Positions 14,186 to 21,578 of a DNA stretch of 23,442 nucleotides are shown here, one piece after another. Each line of letters starts with the position of its first letter. Within the stretch, counting starts at the first letter, position 1. The position numbers were made by a program, and so were the translations under genes. The notes below the pieces were generated by a model that saw only the letters and a list, made by a program, of their open reading frames with translations, ran no database searches and had not been told where the DNA came from. Source of the DNA: Lactobacillaceae bacterium (lineage in GTDB: Bacteria > Bacillota > Bacilli > Lactobacillales > Lactobacillaceae); the NCBI GenBank assembly GCA_031261865.1, contig JAISIV010000037.1, forward strand, positions 1-23,442, written 5' to 3'.

Positions 14186-14923
14186 ATGTTAGAGATCAAA
14201 AATTTAACAATTGGATACGATTCAAATATTGTCTTGAGTGATTTTTCGGTCTCTTTTTCTTCTGGTCAATTAATCGGTGTTATCGGTCCTAACGGAGCGG
14301 GTAAGTCGACTATGATTAAAGCGATTTTAGGAATTAACAAACCAAGGTCGGGCCAAATTTTAATCGACGGTTCTAAAGTAACTCCAAAGATTTTAAATAC
14401 AAATTTTTCGTATGTCCCACAAAAAATCGAAATCGATTTTGATTTCCCAATAAATGTCTTTGATACGGTAATGTTGGGGCAGCTGACTAGAGTTTCAAGA
14501 TGGCACAGTATTGATAAAACTGATAAGAAAAAAGTGACTGATGCGTTAGCAAAGCTTGATTTAAACGATATTTCTGAAAAACAGATTTCAGATTTATCCG
14601 GCGGTCAAAGGCAAAGAGTACTGGTTGCAAGATCACTTGTTCAACAATCCGAGGTTTATTTACTAGATGAACCGTTTGTAGGTATTGATGCGACATCAGA
14701 AAATACCATTATGAACGTTTTAAGAGAGCTAAGAAATCAAGGTAAAACAGTAATTATCGTGCATCATGATTTAGACAAATTGGTCGAATATTTTGATGAG
14801 GTAGTTCTTTTGAATCACGAAGTTTTAGTACAAGGTACTCCAAGTCAAGTTTTAGCTGACTCGTCTCTAATGAGAGCATACGGTGATTCACTTTCGGTGT
14901 TTAATCGGAGGCCGGAATTATGA
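14186..14923 (+). CDS. Metal ABC transporter ATP-binding protein (Mn2+ type)
   Basis: ATPase subunit of a cluster A-I metal importer (PsaB/MtsB/SitB type). The Walker A motif GPNGAGKS is at residues 34-41, the Q-loop glutamine at 79, LSGGQ at 137-141, Walker B YLLDEP at 158-163 and the H-loop HH at 193-194. The length of 245 residues is normal. It is first in an ATPase-permease-binding protein operon, the same order as psaBCA. There is no clear Shine-Dalgarno sequence before the ATG. The permease gene overlaps its end by 4 nt. The specificity comes from the binding protein, which points to manganese. Confidence 0.93.
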   Translation: MLEIKNLTIGYDSNIVLSDFSVSFSSGQLIGVIGPNGAGKSTMIKAILGINKPRSGQILIDGSKVTPKILNTNFSYVPQKIEIDFDFPINVFDTVMLGQLTRVSRWHSIDKTDKKKVTDALAKLDLNDISEKQISDLSGGQRQRVLVARSLVQQSEVYLLDEPFVGIDATSENTIMNVLRELRNQGKTVIIVHHDLDKLVEYFDEVVLLNHEVLVQGTPSQVLADSSLMRAYGDSLSVFNRRPEL

Positions 14924-15756
14924 TTACGTCACTCATTAATTTCATTAATGGTATCGGACAATACGATTTTTTACAAAACGCATTGATTTCCGGTTTAATC
15001 ATCGGGATCGTGGCCGGTGTGGTCGGAAGTTTCAGTATTCTTCAAGGAACCTCTTTAATCGGGGATGCCATGTCTCATGCCGTGTTACCTGGAATTGCTA
15101 TTGCTTCGATCCTAGGGATTCCGTTTTATATTGGTGCTGGTTTTTTTGGTCTACTTGCGGCTGCAATTATATATTTGATTTCAGAAAACCTGCCGCTGAA
15201 ATCTGATACGGCAATCGGTATTACGTTCAGTTCTTTTTTTGCTGTTGGGACAATCATCATGACTCTCGACCATTCAACCACACGATTAACCGACATTCTT
15301 TTTGGGAATATCTTAGTGGTTACCAGAACTGACATGATTAGTACTTTGATAATAAGTACTTTGGTATTGGCTTTCATCTTTATTTTTTATCGAGAATTGT
15401 ACGTGGTTACGTTTGATAAAACCTATGCAAAATCTCAAGGTATAAATTCCAATTTATTTCGGCAATTACTGATTTTAATGTTGTCATTAGTTATTATCGT
15501 GGCACTTCAGGCTGTAGGAGTAATTTTAGTTACAGCTTTATTAATCACTCCGGCGGCTGCCGCAAGGATGTTTTCTAAACGATTAAGCACCATGATTTTT
15601 CTTTCGGCCATCATCGGAGTGATTAGTGCCGTTTTTGGATTATATTTTTCGTATACTTTCGGGATTCCATCCGGTCCTTCGATTGTCGTAGTGAGTGCTT
15701 TAATATTTGTTGTTTCTACAATTTTTTATCAAATTAAGAGGGTTATTTCAAAATGA
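14920..15756 (+). CDS. Metal ABC transporter permease (Mn2+ type)
   Basis: Integral membrane subunit (ABC-3 family) with about eight to nine hydrophobic helices in 278 residues. Typical blocks are GSFSILQGTSLIGDAMSHAVLPGIA, which contacts the ATPase, and QAVGVILVTALLITPAAAARMFS near the C-terminal part. GGAGG lies 8 nt before the ATG, inside the ATPase gene, and the start overlaps the ATPase stop. The 3' end overlaps the binding-protein gene by 4 nt, so all three genes should be translated together. There is no cysteine. Confidence 0.93.
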   Translation: MITSLINFINGIGQYDFLQNALISGLIIGIVAGVVGSFSILQGTSLIGDAMSHAVLPGIAIASILGIPFYIGAGFFGLLAAAIIYLISENLPLKSDTAIGITFSSFFAVGTIIMTLDHSTTRLTDILFGNILVVTRTDMISTLIISTLVLAFIFIFYRELYVVTFDKTYAKSQGINSNLFRQLLILMLSLVIIVALQAVGVILVTALLITPAAAARMFSKRLSTMIFLSAIIGVISAVFGLYFSYTFGIPSGPSIVVVSALIFVVSTIFYQIKRVISK

Positions 15757-16688
15757 AAAAAGTAATAAGTTTAGTTTTAGTTATTTTAGTAGCAGTTGGC
15801 GCCGGGTTGGGTATTTATTTTTCCAACTCCAATCATTCAAATAACGGTCGTGACGATAAGAACCGTTTAAATGTTGTTTCATCTTTTTCAATTATTAATT
15901 CAATCGTTCAAGAAGTTGGTGGTAAATACGTCAACGCTCATTCAATAACTGCCATTGGAGCCGACCAACACGACTACGAACCAACTCCGACTGATGTTTC
16001 TCGCACACAAAATGCGGCCATTGTTTTTTCCAATGGCTTGAATTTGGAAAAAGGTGGATCTGGTTGGTTTGATAAATTAATGAAGTCGACTAACCAAAAA
16101 AGTGTCGATGTAACTTCGGAAATTAAAACCATCAAGTTGACCACTAAAGGTGTTGCCGGCCTTGATAATCCTCATGCTTGGAACGGGATACTAGAAGGTA
16201 TTCAATATACAAAAAACATCGAAAAAGTTTTATCAAAAAAAGATCCTAAGCACGAGGCTTATTATCGAAACAGGGCAAAAGCTTTTGAAAACAAGTTACA
16301 AGCGCTCTTCGAAAAGTGGAATGAGAAATTTTCTAGTCTTCCAGCAGATAAAAAAATACTTGTCACTCAAGAAGCAGCAATGACTTATTTTGCTAGAGAC
16401 TTTAATTTACAAACCTACTTTATTTGGGAGATCGATACTGAATCAAATGGAACCCCAGCTCAAATAAAAACCCTCGTAGATAATCTCAAGGGTAAAAATA
16501 TTACTTCCGTTTTCACTGAACAAGGTGAAAGCACTAAGCCTATGCAGTCTGTTATTAAACAAATTGGTGCCAAAATTAGTGGTGAACTATGGACTGACTC
16601 CGTGTCTAAAAAGGACGGAGTAGTACCAACTTATTACGATTTGCTGAACTACAATGCTAAAACAATTTATGAAGGACTAAGCAAATAA
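15753..16688 (+). CDS. Metal ABC transporter substrate-binding protein, Mn2+ type, without lipobox
   Basis: Cluster A-I metal-binding protein of the PsaA/MtsA/SitA kind. The four ligands of PsaA align: H73 (HDYEPTP), H141 (NPHAW), E207 (TQEAAM) and D282 (WTDSV). The segment WEIDTESNGTPAQI is typical of the manganese-type members. In Gram-positives this protein is normally a lipoprotein held by a lipid-modified Cys. Here the N-terminal hydrophobic segment (about residues 4-23) has no Cys at all, so it must be held by an uncleaved helix or be released. AGAGGG lies about 10 nt before the ATG. It is the last gene of the operon, and only 1 bp separates it from the convergent Nudix gene. Confidence 0.93.
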   Translation: MKKVISLVLVILVAVGAGLGIYFSNSNHSNNGRDDKNRLNVVSSFSIINSIVQEVGGKYVNAHSITAIGADQHDYEPTPTDVSRTQNAAIVFSNGLNLEKGGSGWFDKLMKSTNQKSVDVTSEIKTIKLTTKGVAGLDNPHAWNGILEGIQYTKNIEKVLSKKDPKHEAYYRNRAKAFENKLQALFEKWNEKFSSLPADKKILVTQEAAMTYFARDFNLQTYFIWEIDTESNGTPAQIKTLVDNLKGKNITSVFTEQGESTKPMQSVIKQIGAKISGELWTDSVSKKDGVVPTYYDLLNYNAKTIYEGLSK

Positions 16689-16689
16689 A

Positions 16690-17163
16690 TTAGTCAAACC
16701 AACTAGGGACATCACCTTTAACCAGGTGTTCTAGAATTCTTTGATGTTGTTGGTTATACATTTTCAAATCAGTTGTTGGTTCCACAAATTCAACTACGGA
16801 ACTTTCTTCATCAGGTTTTAGTTGTCCACTAACCTTACTTACCTCGAATACGATGCCTGGAATTTGGGCTTTATCGCCATTTGGAAAGGTGTGATGGAAT
16901 TTTGTATCAATTCCTAAAAGTTTGTTTACCTTTACAATAAGGCCAGTTTCTTCTTGGAATTCTCGGATAATTGTTTGGGAAGCACTTTCACCTAGATTCA
17001 TCATTCCACCGACAAAGCTCCAGCCGCTACTTCCATCGTTTCTTTGTTCCATCAAAATTTTGGTCCGGCTTTCATCGAATAAAATACCTACAACCCCAGG
17101 CATTATGATTTCTTCGTGACCAATTTTTGATCGAAGATTTGTGAAGTATTGTTCCATCGTCAT
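16690..17163 (-). CDS. Nudix hydrolase
   Basis: Nudix-fold pyrophosphohydrolase of 157 residues. The Nudix box is complete (GMMNLGE, seven residues, REFQEETGL, matching GX5EX7REUXEEXGU). The substrate cannot be told from the sequence; ADP-ribose, NADH, mutagenic dNTPs and others are possible. Two starts are possible. The first ATG (17163) is 6 nt after a TATAAT box, the leaderless arrangement. The second (17157) has AAGGA 6 nt upstream, but that would lie at or before the predicted transcription start. It is divergent from recD2 and tail-to-tail with the Mn operon. Confidence 0.9.
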   Translation of the reverse strand: MTMEQYFTNLRSKIGHEEIIMPGVVGILFDESRTKILMEQRNDGSSGWSFVGGMMNLGESASQTIIREFQEETGLIVKVNKLLGIDTKFHHTFPNGDKAQIPGIVFEVSKVSGQLKPDEESSVVEFVEPTTDLKMYNQQHQRILEHLVKGDVPSWFD

Positions 17164-17175
17164 TCCTTAATTATA
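17163..17175 (-). promoter_or_regulatory. -10 box of the Nudix gene (leaderless promoter candidate)
   Basis: On the minus strand TATAAT (17175-17170) is followed by TAAGGA and then the ATG at 17163. The expected transcription start coincides with this ATG. The -35 region is weak. Confidence 0.55.
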
Positions 17176-17178
17176 AAT

Positions 17179-17217
17179 TTGAATAAAGTCAATTAGCCAA
17201 GTAAACTAGAAGTTATG
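17179..17217 (+). promoter_or_regulatory. recD2 promoter, leaderless arrangement with both hexamers
   Basis: TTGAAT (17179-17184), a 17-bp spacer, TAAACT (17202-17207) and then 7 nt to the ATG at 17215. This is the best-supported leaderless promoter in the window, because the -35 box, the spacer and the -10 box all fit and no Shine-Dalgarno sequence is present. The -35 box is close to the divergent Nudix -10 box (17170-17175), so the two promoters may compete. Confidence 0.7.
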
Positions 17218-19299
17218 AGTAATTCACAGGTGGTCCAAATTCAAGGGACTGTGAAAACTGAATCTAAATTTCCCAACCCTCGCAAGGTTTGGTTTATTTT
17301 GAATAACGAAACAAAAAATCTTGATACCCCAAATTCTTTTTATAAAGTAGAAGGACCAATACAACTTGACTTCGCGGTGTTGCAAGGACGTTCTTATATT
17401 GTCGATGGCTATATCGATTCTGATAATAATGGTGATGAGTATATAGTGCCGGTTGCAATCAGTGAAAAACAAGTTGAAGAAACCGAAATTTATATGCGTT
17501 TGCTAATTTCGGATATATTTGACGGTATCACAAGGGCGCGTGCAAAAAAGGCAATTGATGACTTTGGGACAAATGTGTTCACTGTCTTGCGCAATCAAAA
17601 GTTTGAAGACACTGATACGACGTTAACGAAAAATGAATTCACGATTTTAAAAGATCAGATTCTAGAACATTATGAAGAAGTTTCTGTCCGTTTGTTTTTA
17701 ATGAAGGTTGGTATCAATGCTTGGTCGATTAATGATATTGTCGAACAAAATATCAGCCTTCAATATATTCAAAAAAATCCATATCTATTGGAAACCAGTG
17801 TCGACCGTTTTACATTTGAGGATGGTCAAAAGATAGCCATTTACATTGATAAAAATGATGATAGTGAAAGGTATCAGGCAGCCATTTATTATTCAATCGT
17901 AGATAGTGGTGGAACTTTTCAAACCAGGGATGAGCTCACTCAATTAGTTAAAAAAAGAATTCGAGAATTTAAGCAGTCTGCCCTTGATGAGGCAATTGAA
18001 TATGGATTGACGAATCGTTTTTTTGTGGAATTTGAAGATCGGATTTACGTCAAATCACTGTTCGATGCAGAGAGAAATATTTTTGAACGTTTAACCAAAC
18101 TTAATCAAAAATCTGAAATTAGTTATACAGCTCCTGAAAAAACAATTCTCGATGCTGACCAGTCAAAAGCGTTGACTTCTGTTCTAGAAAATAACATTAC
18201 TATTTTGACCGGACCCCCTGGATCTGGTAAGACCACAGTTTTAAAGGAATTACTCAATTTCTGGCAAAAGAATAATGATGAGAAATCTCGTTTTGTCTAT
18301 TTAGCCGCTCCTACAGGGCGAGCTGCTTCAAGAATGCAGGAAGTAACTGAATATAAAGCAACTACGATTCACAAATTAATTGGTTACCAAAGCCGATCTT
18401 CAGCTACTTATAACGACAAGAATCAAATCGAGGCTGGATTAATAGTTATCGATGAGATGTCAATGATCGATACTGAAATTTTTAGTTCTTTCTTATCGGC
18501 CATTAAAGAAGATACTCATTTATTATTTATTGGTGATCCACAACAACTCCCATCTATTTCCTCAGGAAATGTTTTTGATGAAATGATTAATTCAAATCTC
18601 TTTGAAACAATCCATCTGACAACCAATCATCGTCAGAATGATGGATCCAAAATCGTTGATTTGTCACAAGAAATCGCTAACGGTAATTTCTCAAGTTTTA
18701 ATAATAAAGACGTGACAGCTTATAATGCGGACAAAAGTTCATATTTAAGGATCACTGAAGGTGTCATTCTTGACTTGCTGCAAAAGGGCATTAATCCAAG
18801 CTCGATTCAAGTAATTACCGACAAGAACGATTATGTAAGAGATTTAAATAAACAATTACATTCGATTTTCAACGAAAAAATTCTCCCTGATGAAACTACT
18901 ATTTTTCCGGGCGATCGAGTGATTGTCAATAAAAATATTGATGAGTTGGGTGTTTCCAACGGAGATATCGGTTACGTCCAAGATGTTGGAAATGTGACCA
19001 TTGTTAAAATTAATGACCAAACAGTTTTCTTTGATCGAGAACAAAAAAGAAGTTTGTCGTTGGCCTATGCGTTAACCACTCATAAAGCCCAAGGTGGAGA
19101 ATTCGATAATTTAATCTTTGTCTTGCCTGATGACCACCAACTTTTAAACACCAGAAAGCTCTTGTACACTGGCGTGAGCCGCGCAAAAAAGCAGTTAATT
19201 TTGTTGGGAAATTTGCCTGCTTTTGCCAATGGTGCCAAGAGATTAGAACCTAACAGAAATACGAGTATATTTGATGAACGACTTTCCACTTACAATTGA
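17215..19299 (+). CDS. recD2: SF1B DNA helicase RecD2
   Basis: 5'-3' DNA helicase of the stand-alone RecD2 (YrrC) type, with a role in DNA repair and replication-fork maintenance. An N-terminal OB-like domain (about 1-90) leads to a helical/HhH region (RARAKKAIDDFG). Then come Walker A GPPGSGKTT (residue 333 on), Walker B VIDEMSMID, GDPQQLPSISSG, TTNHRQNDGSK and the C-terminal UvrD-like motifs ALTTHKAQGGEFD and YTGVSRAKKQL. At 694 residues it is shorter than the usual ~750-850; the shortfall seems to lie in the N-terminal half. The next gene starts inside its last codons. Confidence 0.92.
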   Translation: MSNSQVVQIQGTVKTESKFPNPRKVWFILNNETKNLDTPNSFYKVEGPIQLDFAVLQGRSYIVDGYIDSDNNGDEYIVPVAISEKQVEETEIYMRLLISDIFDGITRARAKKAIDDFGTNVFTVLRNQKFEDTDTTLTKNEFTILKDQILEHYEEVSVRLFLMKVGINAWSINDIVEQNISLQYIQKNPYLLETSVDRFTFEDGQKIAIYIDKNDDSERYQAAIYYSIVDSGGTFQTRDELTQLVKKRIREFKQSALDEAIEYGLTNRFFVEFEDRIYVKSLFDAERNIFERLTKLNQKSEISYTAPEKTILDADQSKALTSVLENNITILTGPPGSGKTTVLKELLNFWQKNNDEKSRFVYLAAPTGRAASRMQEVTEYKATTIHKLIGYQSRSSATYNDKNQIEAGLIVIDEMSMIDTEIFSSFLSAIKEDTHLLFIGDPQQLPSISSGNVFDEMINSNLFETIHLTTNHRQNDGSKIVDLSQEIANGNFSSFNNKDVTAYNADKSSYLRITEGVILDLLQKGINPSSIQVITDKNDYVRDLNKQLHSIFNEKILPDETTIFPGDRVIVNKNIDELGVSNGDIGYVQDVGNVTIVKINDQTVFFDREQKRSLSLAYALTTHKAQGGEFDNLIFVLPDDHQLLNTRKLLYTGVSRAKKQLILLGNLPAFANGAKRLEPNRNTSIFDERLSTYN

Positions 19300-20230
19300 A
19301 TCTAATGCTTTTTACGGTGATTGGGCCCAAAACGAACGGGGAATCTTTGCAACCAATCTAGGTGCCCAGATTTTTTTTGAGACAAATAACACGATCACAA
19401 TTACTTTCGCATGGCATAATAATGTTTTTGATGAAGGGCAAGGACCATCTGCTGTTACTTATAAAATTGATGAAGGTGATTGGAACACAATCGAATTGGG
19501 TAACCACGATTTTTCAATTGCCTTGCCAGATAAAGGTCACCACAACGTTCGTGTGATGACTAAAGGATTGACAACCATTAGAGGAGATTACTGGACCGGC
19601 AGCCAACGTTTTCAAATTGAAAAAATTTCATATGACGGAGAAATATCCGGTGTCGCTCCCCAAAGGGACATGATTTATTTTATTGGAGATTCGATTACCA
19701 ACGGTCAAAAAATGAAACAACCTTCAACTACACCAGCATCTCATTACCCAGAACTTAGTTATGGCACAGTCATTGCTGACAACCTTGATTTAAACGGTTT
19801 ATTGATCGCTTATGGTGGTGTTGGAATTACCGCCAAAGCCAATTTTGCAACTCCTTCTGGAGATGATTTTGTTTGGTATATGAATAGCGATACTAAAAGA
19901 CCATTACATAATCATTTGAAAACTCGTTTAGTCGTCGTCAATATCGGGACAAACGATTCGAGAGCAACTGATAAAGAATTCGCTTTTTCTCTTAAATCCT
20001 TTAATCGAGAACTTCATAAGCGTTTTCATGGAATTAAGTTTCTCTATCTAGTTCCATTCAATCAAAACTTCGTCGAGGTTTTTAGAAAATTAGTTCCAAC
20101 ATTTGAAAATTCATTACTAGTTGAAACTGAAAACTGGGGGATTGAAATTGGTGATCAAGTTCATCCCAACTTCAATGGTGAGAAGACGATTATTGAAAAA
20201 TTACAACCAATTATTGAGAAAAATATTTAA
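19274..20230 (+). CDS. SGNH/GDSL-family hydrolase (probable carbohydrate esterase)
   Basis: Esterase-like protein of 318 residues. An N-terminal beta-sandwich (about 1-125) resembling the jelly-roll of CE2-type acetyl esterases precedes an SGNH domain. The SGNH blocks are all visible: S140 in FIGDSITNG, GG near 181-182, N227 in IGTND, and the D294/H297 pair in DQVHPN. There is no signal peptide, so it should act in the cytoplasm on an acylated sugar or nucleoside; the substrate is unknown. The ATG at 19274 lies within the end of recD2, and the frame also offers a TTG at 19271. The stop codon overlaps the next start by one base. Confidence 0.88.
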   Translation: MNDFPLTIESNAFYGDWAQNERGIFATNLGAQIFFETNNTITITFAWHNNVFDEGQGPSAVTYKIDEGDWNTIELGNHDFSIALPDKGHHNVRVMTKGLTTIRGDYWTGSQRFQIEKISYDGEISGVAPQRDMIYFIGDSITNGQKMKQPSTTPASHYPELSYGTVIADNLDLNGLLIAYGGVGITAKANFATPSGDDFVWYMNSDTKRPLHNHLKTRLVVVNIGTNDSRATDKEFAFSLKSFNRELHKRFHGIKFLYLVPFNQNFVEVFRKLVPTFENSLLVETENWGIEIGDQVHPNFNGEKTIIEKLQPIIEKNI

Positions 20231-21573
20231 TGCAAGATTTATTACCTGAACAATTTAAAGAAAAGTACAGAAGTCTTTTAGGTGATGAGGCTGAAGCTTT
20301 TTTAGCTTCCTTTGATAAACCTCATACGGCTGGATTCGATATCAATGAAGAAAAAATTGATCCAAATTTTGATCAACCGGAGGTCGTTTGGAATGAGGAA
20401 GTAGGGCGCCGTGGACAAGTATCGGGCCATTCAGTAGAGCACGTGACAGGCGTTGTTTATTCTCAAGAACCTTCGGCTCAATTCGTTGGTAAAGTTGTTG
20501 ACGCAAAGCCTGGTGAGGTAATTTTAGACGCCGCAGCTGCGCCCGGTGGTAAATCTTTTGAGATTGCAAATCAAATGCACAATCATGGATTGTTGATTAC
20601 CAATGAATTTGTTTATAAAAGGTCCAAAGTCTTGAGTGAAAACATGGAACGTATGGGAGTTAAAAATTCTGTTGTCACTTCCCATGATCTTTCAGTGTTT
20701 GCTCAAAATACTCCTAATTTTTTCGATAAAGTTTTGTTGGACGCACCATGTTCTGGTGAAGGGATGTTCCGTAAAGATCCAAAAGGAATTGAATACTGGA
20801 CGCCAACTTACAGTAATGAACTAGCTGAATTACAAAAATCGATTTTGGAAAATGTTGTCCAAACCGTAAAACCAGGTGGTGAATTAATTTATTCAACTTG
20901 TACTTTTGCACCGGAAGAAAACGAACAAGTTATTTCTTGGCTATTAGAAAACTATCCAGAATTTACATTAGAACCAATCGAGAAATATGATGGTTTTGAA
21001 GATGGTCGACCTGAATGGGGTAATGGAGATAGTGAACTTTCGAAAACCGCCAGATTGTGGCCACATAAAATCGATGGTGAAGGCCACTTCGTCGCTAAAT
21101 TAAAAAAAGCAGAAATTGGAGACCCGTCTCAAATTAAAGAATTACAACCAAATATTTCTAAGAACCAAACGGCGATTTATCGAACATGGGAAAAAGAAAA
21201 TCTGAACACCACTTTTGATAATTTGTATGCTTTTGGTGATTTTATTTATGCCTATCCTACGGGCGTTCCTGAAGCAGTTTCTAAAATGAAAGTATTACGT
21301 TTGGGAATTCAATTAGGCGAAGTAAAAAAGGATCGGTTTGTTCCTAGCCATTCTCTAGCGATTACTTTAAAAACTGATGACGTTAAAAATCATTATGAAT
21401 TGACTGATGAACAATGGAAACTATATGTGCATGGAGATGTAGTAAAAACCGAAATTCCAGATGGTTGGGTACTTGTAACTAAAGGTCAAAATCCAGTTGG
21501 CTGGGGAAAAGCCGTCCAAAATACTATTAAAAACTTCTATCCAAAAAGTTTTAGATTTGAAGTTAAAGGATAA
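20230..21573 (+). CDS. rRNA cytosine-C5 methyltransferase, RsmF/YebU type
   Basis: SAM-dependent m5C RNA methyltransferase of the NOL1/NOP2/Sun family, 447 residues. It has a short N-terminal domain, then the Rossmann core with SAM motif I LDAAAAPGGKS (99-109), motif IV DAPCSGEGMF with C174 and motif VI YSTCTFAPEEN with C224. The C-terminal part (about 300-447) looks like the RsmF/PUA-type RNA-binding region (VLRLGIQLGEVKKDRFVPSHSLA). C224 is the catalytic nucleophile and C174 releases the product. These are the only two cysteines in the whole window; the Cys common in motif I (DxCAAPGGK) is Ala here. It is translationally coupled to the esterase gene (TAATG). Confidence 0.93.
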   Translation: MQDLLPEQFKEKYRSLLGDEAEAFLASFDKPHTAGFDINEEKIDPNFDQPEVVWNEEVGRRGQVSGHSVEHVTGVVYSQEPSAQFVGKVVDAKPGEVILDAAAAPGGKSFEIANQMHNHGLLITNEFVYKRSKVLSENMERMGVKNSVVTSHDLSVFAQNTPNFFDKVLLDAPCSGEGMFRKDPKGIEYWTPTYSNELAELQKSILENVVQTVKPGGELIYSTCTFAPEENEQVISWLLENYPEFTLEPIEKYDGFEDGRPEWGNGDSELSKTARLWPHKIDGEGHFVAKLKKAEIGDPSQIKELQPNISKNQTAIYRTWEKENLNTTFDNLYAFGDFIYAYPTGVPEAVSKMKVLRLGIQLGEVKKDRFVPSHSLAITLKTDDVKNHYELTDEQWKLYVHGDVVKTEIPDGWVLVTKGQNPVGWGKAVQNTIKNFYPKSFRFEVKG

Positions 21574-21578
21574 AAATA

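Noticed and set aside
14140..14186. AdcR/Zur-type zinc operator
   Set aside because: The TTAACnnGTTAA pattern is absent, and the binding protein is of the manganese type.
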